Positions 35,716 through 46,966 of a stretch of 64,000 nucleotides of DNA are shown here, piece after piece. The notes under the pieces were generated by a model. The model had not been told where the DNA came from. It was given only the letters and a program-made list of their open reading frames with translations, and searched no databases. The stretch covers positions 10,054,251 to 10,118,250 of the forward strand of contig OU964931.1 of NCBI GenBank assembly GCA_918807975.1. The letters are read 5' to 3'. Source of the stretch: Aplidium turbinatum. Lineage: Eukaryota > Chordata > Ascidiacea > Aplousobranchia > Polyclinidae. A program made the position numbers and the translations under genes. Position 1 is the first letter of the stretch, and every line of letters starts with the position of its first letter.

Positions 35716-36014
35716 CGATCGGGAAAGCTTTTTGGCTCTTGCAGAGCTCAATCCTGGCAGTTTCGCATATTTGTAGGGGCTTTGAATCACTGACGCAAGC
35801 CCGGTCACCGAGGTTGACAGAGTGCAGTTTTCGATTGTTGAAGTCTTGTTGCCAGGGAATTATTCCATCCATTTGATGCCACTGAATGGAGAGCACCAGT
35901 CCTTAACGTGCGTTACTCAAGTGCACACCCCGAGAGTCGAACCAGCGCCGCTTGATCTGGAAGCTTCTTCGTTCCAGAAATCCCGCGCTAACCAACTAAG
36001 CTATCGGGGCGGAC
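35716..36014 (-). mobile_element. tRNA-derived SINE, copy B (family 1), best-preserved head
   Basis: The minus-strand head begins GCCCCGATAGCTTAGTTGG (A box) and has GGTTCGACTCTCGGGGT (B box and 3' acceptor strand). GCCCCGA pairs with TCGGGGT, so a complete tRNA-like acceptor stem survives with a long variable arm. The body matches copy A closely. The 3' tail is diverged. Confidence 0.88.
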
Positions 36015-37519
36015 AATTTCTCAGGCGTAGGCTTGTTTTTATATGCTTAAACTTTTTTCGTTTAGAAGACTTGATCAAATATTTTTTTTAAACTTGTAGT
36101 TTTTTTAGATGAAGTAAGTTTTTAGATGTCATTGCAAGATGAATTGATTAAAATTGTTTGGACTAATTTTGCTTGACCTCAAATTTTTGGGTGGTTTTGA
36201 ATGGACAAAAAACGTCTGGCTAAACTCTTTTTCAACACCCCTTTTTCTGGTCAGTTAACTCACCGTGGCCGAGCTGATGATTCCGTTATTTTGAATCATG
36301 CCATAAAAATGTCTTGCTTTGAATAGCTTACTATACTGCACAAAAATATCTGTTAAAAAAAATCACAAAAAAATCTTTTAAAAATGGTTTTGACCATTTG
36401 TAAAAACCCACGAAAAAATCTTGTTCTAAGCAGATTTAAAAAAAAATTATAATATACAAATAATTTTGTCGGAACAAAGCGATTTATTACAAACAAAACG
36501 AAACGTTTCTTCAACCAAAAAAATCTTTTTAACAAATCTTGGGAACTTTTTCTACCGTGCCAGAGTACCCATTCAAGCGAAGAGCACAGCATGTGGCTGA
36601 AATATCATACGTTTGCATTTTGCAGCAATGAAGTGAGGAGTAATGAGAAATATGTTTAAAAGGAGGCCATCATGGTCATGCCATTGCGAAGAAGGCCGTA
36701 AACTGACAAAATCTGACTGTTCGATGTACTTAGAAATTGATTTGTTATGGCTTATTCTTTTCATTTATTTAATACTATTATCATGAAATGATTGTAGCCT
36801 ATGATGGCTTTCATTTGCCAGGATGGTGACATGGCTAGACTACCATGGACTGACAGAACAAAAGTAACTAGAAGGCTAACACCTGTTTGTTTAAAATAAG
36901 AATCTGAGGCTGTTCAGGCAAATGATAAGTTTGTGCAGTATAGACAACGGACAATTCAATTGGTAACCACTATAAACTGTTTTGCACTTTTGCTAAAATA
37001 TGCAATTAGGTCAAAGATTGGTGTATATAAGTGATGCCAAATTTTTATCGCATACCGGTAGGCTATGATTTTTGCTTACCACATATCGACAATCGAAAAC
37101 AAAAAGTTGTAATTGCATTTTTACACTTTAGAGTAAAAGGCAAAAAAACAATTTTTTTCTTTGTTAGATTTCGTTAATGCTTTTACTTTGAGCATTAATA
37201 TCTGTAACTATTAAATGAAGCATATTTCTATATTTTATTGATTGCCACATATCTTTTTCGATAAAATTTTCAAATAAAAGAAATCAAGAGCAATTTCTTC
37301 TCGATATTATATTATGAATGTGTTACATACGTCTTTTTTGTTTTCAAATTTTTCATTCTGAATGGCTCGGGCTATTTCGTTATACAAACACGATAGAAAC
37401 AAGCTGAAAATAATAGTTGATAGCCTTAAGTGCATAGGTTTTGGAAATGCAAAAAAGGAAATTTCTCAAAAATGTTACTTACGACTTTCTTGTTTTCGAC
37501 TGTCGATATAGTAACCATA
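36015..37519. other. Non-coding stretch
   Basis: AT-rich, with short A-rich near-repeats at about 36350-36540 (AAAAAATCTT words). No gene, RNA or element ends recognised. Confidence 0.35.
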
Positions 37520-37527
37520 GGCTAGCC

Positions 37528-38703
37528 CAGTGGTTCTCAAACTTTTTTTTGTTGCGACGCCTCTGGAAAAATTTTCTTGACTTGCGACGCGCCAGCAAAT
37601 AAGAGTTAATGAGGAAACTTATTATTAAAGTTTTGCTTGTTGATACAACAAAAAGCAATGCATATTATTTAATGTGACGTGTGGGCTTGTTTGTTTTTAC
37701 AAAGTTCATTAAATCTTGGGAGAATTTTTGAAATTGCCACCCGCATTTTTCTTTCAGTGTTTATTGGTGATCGAAATTTGCTTTTTATCACCGCCAAGGC
37801 AGAAAATCCTGCTTCACATAAATATGACGTGACAAATGGGATAATAATTCGTAGTGCTTTCTTCACCAAAGCTGGATAATCGCCATTCATTGAAATCCAG
37901 AAATTTGCCGGATTTCCTGAATGAAACATCCTTTTTAGGAAACTGTCACAAGAAAGGTCAATGTAGGCTTCTTTTTCTTGTGCAGTAAAAGACAGTGGAG
38001 TAGGTTGGACGAAAGGATCACGAATCCATTCGTAGTTTGATATATTTTTCGGGAAGTATTTTGCAAATTTCGACTCGAGCTTGGACAAATGTTGCCCAAA
38101 TATGCTTCACAAATTTGAAGGCAGCGTCATACTTTTCTTTTCAATCAAATTGGACAAGAAAGTGAAGTATCGAGAGCTTCCAGACAGGTTTGCTATATCT
38201 TTCTTCCACAATAGCAGCTTTTTAACGAATGCTGCAATTTTATCTGAAATGTCGCTTTTATTCGGCCCTTGCAAAGAAATGTTCAGTTTGGCGAAGATAT
38301 CACACAAGTAAAGTAAGCCAATTTCAATAAAAAATTGTTCTGAGCTAAACAATCTGCAAGTGGATTATTTTCTTGCTGCAAAAAAGCCTCAAGTTCATCC
38401 ACCAATTCGTAGAAGCGTTCAAAGAATTTTCTAAGCGAAAGCCACCTGGATGAAAATTAAAAGAGCAAACTCCGATGCGCTGCATTTATTTCTCAACAAA
38501 GTTTTTTGAAAACTCTTGACTTCAGTGGGCGTGTTTTAATGAAGTTAACAACTTTGATGACAACTGAAACTGTTAATCAATTGGATAACCTCATCTTTAT
38601 AAGATAATCTGAATTCAGCTACGAAACGAAACTCTTCTGCGACGCCCTTGGAAAATTGAAACGACGCACCAGGGCGTCGTGACGCACAGTTTGAGAAGTA
38701 CTG
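37528..38703 (-). mobile_element. Internally deleted hAT transposon, copy 2 (inverted)
   Basis: Ends CAGTGGTTCTCAAACTTT and TTTGAGAAGTACTG are flanked by an exact 8-bp duplication GGCTAGCC (37520-37527 and 38704-38711). It is 1176 bp and nearly identical to copy 1 (34161-35348) but in the opposite orientation. The high identity suggests that both moved recently through a transposase made elsewhere. Confidence 0.93.
37669..38088 (-). pseudogene. hAT transposase C-terminal domain, open (copy 2)
   Basis: A 139-residue open frame ends with the hAT dimerisation domain: FVTSYLCEAGFSALAVIKSK, then RMRVAISKILPRFNELCKNK-like residues and HTSH. This is the typical 'C-terminal TTYLCE.GFS.L...K...R' block of the ZBED5/SCAND3 group. 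The upstream part of the transposase (38107-38352 and ~38440) is in other frames. It is a deleted element, although this domain alone could still dimerise if expressed. Confidence 0.85.
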
Positions 38704-38885
38704 GGCTAGCCTATGAGATGTTAGTCTTCTTGTCACTTGAGCATGAAGCATACTTTTTTTCTTTTCTTCATTCTTTAAAAAGTAAAAAGCCTAAAAAATC
38801 AATTGAAAAAAACATCAATTGAAAACCAAAAACTAGTCACATAGCCTAGTTAGTGCACAAGTTGTTAACATTATTGATAAATAAA

Positions 38886-39856
38886 GGCAGTGGCTATTTG
38901 ACTGGCGCCGGTCTTTGAATTTGAAACACTATTTGACCGGTCATGACGTCACTATACAGTCACTTTTTTCATTTTCTCTTTCAAAGCAAAAGACGAGAAG
39001 CGCGTATATAAGTTCTAAATTAGACAATTTTATTCAACTCGATCCGTGGCGCGTGCGATACTTTGCCGGCTCCTATTCTAGAGGGAATGAGTTCGATACT
39101 ACCCGGAAGCGTTCTTTTTTTTTTTTTAACTGAATTTTGACCCGAAGTGCATTTTTGTAGTCAATTTTTAATTTGAGTTGCATTACATTTACATACCATT
39201 ACCATTTTTTTAAAAGAAGCATTGTATATAACTAACTTGTTGAGAGCAAAAATGTAATGCTTTGTTCGGCAAACACGGTCACATCAATCAATCATTTTAT
39301 TTTTCGTTATTAACGCGTCCGGGACGAAAAAGATACTTAGATAAATCGATATAGACCTACCAGCACGTTAATGAACGGGAAAAGGTGGCAAAACCTTGAA
39401 AGGTTTAAAACGTGCCTGAATGAAAAAATATGTAGTAGGTTATATATCAGTAGTTAGCACGGCCACAAACGGAAAATTACCCAGAGAAATTCTCAAATTC
39501 CAGCAAATTAAAACTTTATTACTCACATTTGAAAAGACATAAAAAATTGGGGTGTAGGCAACTCAAATTAAAAATTGACTACAAAAATGCACTTCGGGTC
39601 AAAATTTAATTAAAAAAAAAGAAAAAAGAACGCTTCCGGGTAGTATCGAACTCATTCCCTCTAGAACAGAAGCCAGCAAAGTATCTCACGCGCCACGGAT
39701 CGAGTTGAATAAAATTGTCTAATTTAGAACTTATATACGCGCTTCTCGTCTTTTGCTTTGAAAGAGAAAAAGAAAAAGGTGCCTGTATAGTGACGTCATG
39801 AACGATCAAATAGTGTTTCAGATTTAAAGACCGGTGCCGGTCAAATAGCCACTGCC
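38886..39856. mobile_element. Mutator-like long-TIR MITE, copy 2
   Basis: A 971-bp element starts GGCAGTGGCTATTTG and ends with its complement, with a perfect 9-bp duplication ATAAATAAA (38877-38885 and 39857-39865). Inverted repeats of ~295 bp surround a centre closely similar to copy 1 at 2116-3117. The target is again A/T-only. No protein is encoded. Confidence 0.92.
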
Positions 39857-39865
39857 ATAAATAAA

Positions 39866-40565
39866 CTGTTAATCTTTTTCTGTCAAATTATTTTAAATTG
39901 TAAAACGTTTACAAACACACAAATACACATCATGGGCTAACACATAAAGCTGAGTAACACAACCAGATTTAACAGATTGATTTTTAACACTCACAGAAAA
40001 TGTGGGCAAGACTGGGCTACTGTATTTGTTCGAATAAGACACAGAATTTGGAGCTGGTGTACAAGTCTCCACCCTGATCTTAATTGCTATGACGTGAACA
40101 ACTGAATATAAGTCCAAGATTGGAATCGATGAAGACATATTGGGTGAAGTGTCGCAACAGCATTCGAGTTGTTTATGCTTTCGCTAGTTTTCTTTTACTT
40201 CACTGTTTTCTAACCCTAGCCTTCAGGGTTAACTAAGGGTTTTGGTTGGGGTTAAAAAATAGCAAGACAGATAAACTCATCAAGACACAAAACTGCTACT
40301 TGACCCTATAATTTTGATTGATTTCAAACTATGATGTTATGGCATTTTGACCAAAGCAGAGATTTGTAAACCAGTTTCCAGAATTTTATACCAAATGTTC
40401 ACTCACAAAGTTGGGATGTGACTTGTTCACAAATAATTTAAAAATTGTGCCTTAATAGTAGCTAGGTTGCATCACTCTAAAATAGCCGCATCATGCAATG
40501 GAACCACAAATAGTGGATTGCTCTAGCACATTAACAATCTCGTTTACTCCACGCATGTTCGCTTG
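39866..40565. other. Non-coding stretch
   Basis: No gene recognised. A few GGGTTAACTAAGGGTT-type words near 40225 resemble degenerate telomere motifs. Confidence 0.35.
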
Positions 40566-40570
40566 TGTGC

Positions 40571-41952
40571 GCATTAGGGTGATTCATAAATTGAATTTTT
40601 TTTAATTCAATGGGGCACCCTCTTGTATCGTGTCAATACCTGAAAAAATAATCCTGTCAAATTTTTAGAGCAATTGAAAGCATTTTTAAGGTTGCTACCG
40701 ACTTTGAAAGCTGCACATAATACACAAATGGGTCATTCCCTGTCAACGCAACAGGGTGTGCAAGCTCGATCCTCTTAGATTTTCTTGAAATTTACACTAA
40801 AGTTTCATATTGATGTATAATGAACACAAAAAAAATTTCAGCTCATTATCTCAAGACGTTTAGAAATTACAGCCCTTCGAAGTCACCAAGGTCCCTCAAA
40901 ATGTGTTCGCATGTACAATTGTACATTTTCCTCCATGTTTGGGTCTTTATAACTTTTAATCTAAAGCATTTACAAAGCTGAAATTTGGTATTCTGATTAA
41001 GAAGCAGCCCTAGTTTTCATATCTACCACCAAAATTGCTAATTTCAAATTAGTTTTAGATATAGAACTTTTCAAAAATTGAATTTTTTTACATTTGAAAA
41101 TTTTTTATCAATTTTTAATGTCCGCTATCTCCCAAACCAATAATCACAGAACTACCATTTTGCATATCATTAATCTATACTAGTTTATAATTAACCACCA
41201 TGAGACTGACACCAAACAAATGTGAAATTATTGAAGTTTGGAGGGTGTAAAGATGGTTCGGGCTTCATCTTTGCACCCTCCAAACTTCAATAATTTTACA
41301 TTTGTTTGGTGTCAGTCTCATGGTGGTTAATTATCAACTAGTATAGATTAATGATATACAAAATGGTAGTTCTGTGATTATTGGTTTGGGAGATAGCGGA
41401 CATTAAAAATTAATAAAAAAATTTCAAATGTAAAAAATTTCAATTTTTGAAAAGTTCTATATCTAAAACTAATTGGAAATTAGCAATTTTGGTAGTAGAT
41501 ATGAAAACTAGGGCTGCTTCTTAATCAGAATACCAAATTTCAGCTTTGTAAATGCTTTAGATTAAAAGTTATGAAGATCCAAACATGGAGGAAAATGTAC
41601 AATTGTACATGCGAACACATTTTGAGGGACCTTGGTGACTTTTGAAGGGCTGTAATTTCTAAACGTCTTGAGATAATGAGCTGAAATTTTTTTTGTGTTC
41701 ATTATACATCAATATGAAACTTTAGTGTAAATTTCAAGAAAATCTAAGAGGATCGAGCTTGCACACCCTGTTGAGTTGACAGGGAATGACCCATTTGTGT
41801 ATTATGTGCAGCTTTCAAAGTCGGTAGCAACCTTGAAAATGCTTTCGATTGCCCTAAAAAATTTGACAGGATTATTTTTTCAGGTATTGACACGATACAA
41901 GAGGGTGCCCCATTGAATTAAAAAAAAAATCAATTTATGAATCACCATAGTG
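40571..41952. mobile_element. 1.38-kb near-perfect palindromic (foldback) element
   Basis: The left arm (40571-41255) and right arm (41266-41952) are inverted copies with only scattered mismatches, separated by about 10 bases (GTTCGGGCTT). Outer ends read GGTGATTCATAAATTGA on both sides; beyond that GCGCA(T/C)TA is also partly shared, so exact limits are uncertain. No target duplication is clear and no open frame spans it. Confidence 0.85.
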
Positions 41953-43321
41953 CGCATGTAGTGCACTGTGATCCATACTCAGGAAAAGGCAACTACAATA
42001 TGTACAGTGTGCAATTTGCAAGAAAAGATCTTTGTACCAGTTTGACAGGCCTAAGTTGGAGGTGCAACTAATGCTTGAATAAATATGGTAGTGTTTCTGA
42101 AGTTAATGTGGTCCAGGAGTGACCGGATTGCCAAACATTTTATTATTTATTTTTGAAAAATAATTAAATTTTTAACCCTTTCAAAAGTCACGGTGACAAT
42201 TTTTAGCTTTGTTAACTAAAAAAGTTTGCATCAATATGTATGAGATTAACAAGTGAATAAAGCCTAGTTTCAAAATTTTCTTTTTTGTATTGTTTGCAAA
42301 CGTGCCTGATAGCTCTTGTTGCTTCTGAACTGCATCAGCAGCAGTCCAGAAGTTACTGCTATTGTAAGAGGGCATGCTAATTAGAAATTGGTGTGAGAAA
42401 ACTTATAAATAAGTAGAAACGAATGCAGTTAAAACTACTTTTGCATATTTTAAAACTATACTACAGAGTAAACTGTAAAACTAAGAAAGGTTGAAAGATT
42501 TTATAGCTGTGGCGTACGGTGACCCTTTTTTTGGGTGTTTACAAGATTTAAAAAGTTCCAAACACATTCTTAATTTGCACAGTAACTCTTTATTTTGATG
42601 AACAGTTATTAAGAAAATTATGTGTGTTTGAACCCTGTTGAAAAAAGTGAACATCCAAAATAATGGTCATTTTGCCACTGTTTTGTGTACATACATATTT
42701 TTTCAATTAGTTTCATTTCTTGACTTTTCGTGATGTATATTGGCACCAAGTGCTGGAAGTATGTGAGCTATATATTGAAGAATTGCCAGGTTGTTTGCAT
42801 TTACACATTTTGTGGGAATTGTGTTTGTCAGGTGTAGTCAATGTTGAAAGGGACTGATCACTGTGTGACACTGTTATTTCAGTCGGCTGTGTCAGTCGTG
42901 CAATCATGTGAAGCTTCTCTTACTGGCAAGCTTAGCTCCAACATCCACTTGATTTGTTGTTACTTTTTATCTTGTAACCTCACATTGAATATCTTAATGC
43001 ACGACTTTATTCATGTAATTCCTTGTTTCTCAATGTATCATCTGCATCTCCATCCAAAGATTATATATGTTTATTTTTATGATTTTCCTTTATAGCCTAC
43101 TCATTTAACTACGATATATAATTATCATTTTTCAATTTTAAGTAAAGTCAAAATTATGCTTTTTGACAATTTGCTGGAACATTGCACTGCTACAATTGAA
43201 ATACTTGTAGTTTAATGTTGAATTTGAATAACAGGCACCTAATGATATACTATCAAATTTTGCACAAATACATAAGTGATTCAACTCAGCTGGTACTTGG
43301 TTGCTCTTCCCTAACCTTACA
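41953..43321. other. Intergenic and probable 5' region of the 4E-BP gene
   Basis: No gene or repeat recognised. The promoter and 5' untranslated region of the 4E-BP gene should be in the right part, but I cannot point to a TATA box or other element. Confidence 0.35.
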
Positions 43322-43366
43322 ATGAGTCAGTCCACTCCTCAAGGAATTCCAGTTCGCCGAGTTCTT
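43322..43366 (+). CDS. 4E-BP exon 1
   Basis: It encodes [15 protein letters not shown] and ends at the donor CTT|GTAAGA in phase 0. The start fits the family ('MS..S..Q.IPVRRV'). The first in-frame ATG is used because it gives the normal family length. Confidence 0.9.
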
Positions 43367-46300
43367 GTAAGATTTCTTGGTTTAGATATGCGGTGAACTG
43401 CCAGGACTGGTGGTGTTTAATTATTCACGGCTTAAAAATTGTTGTGCCTTGCAAATAAATAATTTTTTCATAGTTTTTTTTACACAATTTTAAGTTATTT
43501 TTCTGCAATATTCAATTTTTTTAACACATTTTTGTTTGAAGGATGGTATCAAGTTTGGTTACAAAACGTTTGTGTGATAGCAATCTTGGTAGTTTTTATA
43601 AAAGTGTGGTTATTGTTAAGATTGTTTGATTTTTTTTGTAGTGTAATTGTGGTGGCTAGTGGCTACTTTCATATATATTATATAGCCTACTGTATTACAT
43701 GTAACTTTGTTTTTTCTTTCAGCTTAATCACTTATCTGAGTTACCTCATGGATATGGCACAACTCCGGGTGGTACATTCTTCTCCACAACTCCTGGGGGT
43801 AGGCATCCAACGCTGTTATGTAGTTAAGCTACGTAATATTGTTTCAAGCAAAATTTATTTTCGGGTAACTGTATGCAAAATCAGTTGTTTGCATACAATA
43901 TATTCACGTAAATCTCATCATGCAAGGATTGTAGTTCAGAAACCATGATTAATTTTGCTGAGATCAGAGATATGTGCTTTGAAAACATGCCAGTCTTGCA
44001 TGCTTAGCACTTGTAGACATACTTGCTACAGATATATGTACAATGTACAATTGTACATGTAATGATGTATGTGAGATACACTACACATCTTACTTGCAAC
44101 CAACTATTTTTGCACATTTTAATCCCTTTAAGAATGGTTATGTACAATGTACATATATTTTTTTCACTCTTTCGTGAGCTACTCTTTTGCTTTCATGAAA
44201 AACAGTAGTATATATATCATGCATATTTGTACTTCGTGAAACGATTATGAACAACATGCGCAAGATTGTTAACACACTATGAAAATATCAATCGTTTTTA
44301 GGTACCCGGATTATTTATGACCGTTCTTTTCTTTTGAAATGTCGATCATCTCCTATGGCCAACACACCACCCATAAACTTGCCTGACATACCTGGTGTAA
44401 CAAGCCCAGACAAGTCTCTTAGAAACATTTGCACCAAAATAGTTGAGGAAGAGGAACCTAGCGGCAAAGAGAACGGAGGTATAATGGCATTTTACCTAGT
44501 TAATAGACCTTTAAAGATTTGTCATTATTGCTGATTAAGCAAATTTTTATTGTGTTCAATGTTGTTTAAGATGGACCAAGTTCACTTGAGTAAATATTTG
44601 CATAGATGAGATCTCTGCAGCAATGAATGATGGCTTTGTCAGGCTGTTGCTGCAGTGACAGAGCTATTTGTATTTTCTCAAGGTGCTAACCTTGATTTTT
44701 CCAAATTAAATCAGAACATAAAAAACTACATGCTTCTATTTATGCATTGCAATTATTTCTTTTCAAAGGCAGTGAAACAACTTTTGTTTGTGTGAACATA
44801 ACACATGTTTGACATGCTTAATTTTGTGTAATGTTGCATGTAAAAGTATTCCATCACATCTTTAATGTAATTAGCGTGCTAGCAATTTAACCTTATTGCA
44901 TACTACGGCATGTCTAAATATTGTAGAAAAATAACGCATGCATTGCGTCACAGTAAATAAAATACTACACCCATCTGCAGTAACTTCCTGTAGTCACTCT
45001 ACGTTTTAGAAAATAGATTGTGATTACTACATTACCACTAATGTGTAAGTCTATTAATATGACTTCATTACAAAATCATAAGCTAATTATAAAAGTTTGC
45101 GTTTTATCTGTTAAAAAAAAACAACTTAATTTTAGCGTAACTTTTATGGCAGAGTTGCATTGCGTGCCAGAGCAAGATCTCTTAAAAAGTGGATTGCCGA
45201 TCTGATGTTTTCGTTCTTGAATCAATAGATATTATATTTACTTAGTCAAGCGTGACATCACGCCACCAGTCTCACTATATCACCATAAAATCCAACATCA
45301 GAAAAAAGGAAATATCTTGCTCAGTATCTGACAGTTACAGTTCATTGATAATAAAGCAAAGCTCGACGAATGCAATTAATTGTTATGTGTGAGCTGTGGA
45401 GGACTGGAGGTGGTGGACACACTTTCTCGTATTTTCTCAACACTTTTGAAACTGACACAACGATTCTATTAAGTCAAATGTACATAACAATGAAGTCATT
45501 GAATTTAGACTTATCACTATATGGCATGATATGCTATCTGTTGTAAAATTTCTTAATTTTATTCCAGTGCAACAGAAGTTAGATTACATTGAGATTTTGA
45601 GAGGTGTTTCTAATGCGTGGATTTTACACACTATTTGCTTCTCCGATTAGTCTATTATTGGTGTAAACTAATTTTCTAACCTTTGAATTGCATGTTAGAA
45701 GTGACTTGATCTGTGATGTAGTAATCTGGTACAGTTTGTATAATTGCATGTGCAGGTAGAGCTTATCTGATTAACTCCGCGTCTGGATACGACCCATGCA
45801 TGAGCCTGAAAAGCCCTTTGCAGCAGTTTAGACAACGTAGCTCCTATCAGGAAAAGACAGCTGACGAAGCGAAGTGCCAAGAAGGTGATAGAATCCAAAG
45901 ATGGATGGGAAACCAATATAATGAAATGCGAGTTTCATCACGCAATCTGGGTGATGAAGAAGGACATCACACTGAGCCTAACAGCGCTGTGCCGTTGGTG
46001 TCCAGCGGAAGGGCATATCCGAGCAGTCAGCTGAGCTTATGGCGTGAAACTAAATCCCATCAAAGTGATCCTCAGTCTGTAACGCAGCCAACGAAATCGG
46101 CATCTTTCGCCGACCCGCACCGGAAAAACGAACTTTTTGCGGGTCAATCGGAACTTTCGACCTACCGAAGCAAAGAACGAGGTCGCGCTAAAGCAGCCTG
46201 GCAGGAAAATTTGTGCGACTCGCTTGAAAACCTCTACAAGACTTACAGCTGTAACAACTTTTTACCATTCCCACCTCATAATAATCCAGCGTACATGAGC

Positions 46301-46966
46301 TACACACCGGCGTATGGGCAGTATAATTTTGGAAACCAGGCAGGGAAGTCTTACGACACCAATGCCAACTTAATCCAATGAACACACTCTCAATTTAGTG
46401 TTCACATTGCTCAATAACAGCAACACCAACGTGCTTTTGTATGTGCTTTATTTCTCTCTCTTAACTGTAGAATTAACAAAAAAGATGTGCTGCATGCTAT
46501 TTTAAGTTATTACTCAAGGTAATTTTGTTTAGTTTGCTAATGTTGTTGTTTGAATATGCTTTGGCATTAATTTCATCTCATTTTTCTTTGCCTCCGAATG
46601 TCTGTACACGTTCTTGAGATGCATTTGCTGCCGTCAACACGCAGTTTGTGCTGACACATCTTGAGACCGTTAACCTGCCATACGGCAATGCTATTTCAAA
46701 CTTTGTGTGATTTTTTCACGAAATTTTGTAGCATGCTACAAACTGCCAGTCATCAAAAAAAGTACTGTATATTAGTGCTGCATGTTTGCATAAATACGTC
46801 ATGGAAAATGCTTATAACTTTTTTTTCATTGGTTCCCTGTGCTTCACGTGTTTACAATAGAATTGATACACAATTTGAGCATGCCATGTAAAACGAAACA
46901 GGTCAAAATATTCTTGTTCTAGATAACAACAAGGACGACGATCACCAATTTGACATGGAGATCTAA
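43322..46966 (+). CDS. eIF4E-binding protein (4E-BP), four exons, complete
   Basis: 4E-BPs sequester the cap-binding factor eIF4E and are released from it when phosphorylated by mTORC1. The four exons give 113 residues, close to the 118-120 of vertebrate 4E-BPs. In order they carry an N-terminal GIPVRRV in the place of the RAIP motif; [18 protein letters not shown] with the two priming TPGG sites; the eIF4E-binding YDRSFLL (YxxxxL-hydrophobic); SSPMANTPP, with the later Ser-Pro and Thr-Pro sites; [10 protein letters not shown]; and the C-terminal FDMEI TOS motif that binds Raptor. Exon phases agree throughout. The third intron (44479-46922) holds another open exon that could replace the last one. 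Confidence 0.96.
43723..43798 (+). CDS. 4E-BP exon 2 (TPGGT repeats)
   Basis: The acceptor TTTCTTTCAG precedes 43723 and the donor is GGGG|GTAGGC. It encodes [20 protein letters not shown] and STTPG. These two TPGG threonines correspond to Thr37/Thr46 of human 4E-BP1. Phase 0 in, 1 out. Confidence 0.94.
44302..44478 (+). CDS. 4E-BP exon 3 (eIF4E-binding motif)
   Basis: The acceptor GTTTTTAG precedes 44302 and the donor is GGAG|GTATAA. It encodes [19 protein letters not shown] through [10 protein letters not shown] to a Glu-rich end ([14 protein letters not shown]). Phase 1 in, 1 out. The GTATAA donor is weaker than those of exons 1 and 2, which could allow alternative use. Confidence 0.96.
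45756..46381 (+). CDS. Candidate alternative terminal (or cassette) exon of the 4E-BP gene
   Basis: A 626-base open stretch starts right after a good acceptor (ATTGCATGTGCAG) and runs to TGA at 46379-46381. Its entry phase (1) equals that of 4E-BP exon 4. Splicing from exon 3 would therefore read [19 protein letters not shown] and on for about 208 residues, giving a 307-residue isoform lacking the FDMEI TOS motif. The sequence is hydrophilic, Ser/Gln-rich and ends [18 protein letters not shown] recognise no family. It could instead be a separate gene's exon or a cassette exon (an internal AAG|GTGATA donor at about 45884 would be in phase). No AATAAA follows before exon 4. Confidence 0.6.
46923..46966 (+). 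CDS. 4E-BP exon 4 (TOS motif)
   Basis: The acceptor TTGTTCTAG precedes 46923. It encodes [14 protein letters not shown] followed by TAA. FDMEI is identical to the vertebrate 4E-BP TOS motif needed for mTORC1 recognition. Phase 1 in matches exon 3. An ATTAAA near 47330 is a possible poly(A) signal. Confidence 0.95.

Noticed and set aside
43532-43948. 138-residue open frame overlapping 4E-BP exon 2
   Set aside because: It runs through intron sequence and overlaps the true exon in another frame. The hydrophobic content comes from T-rich introns.
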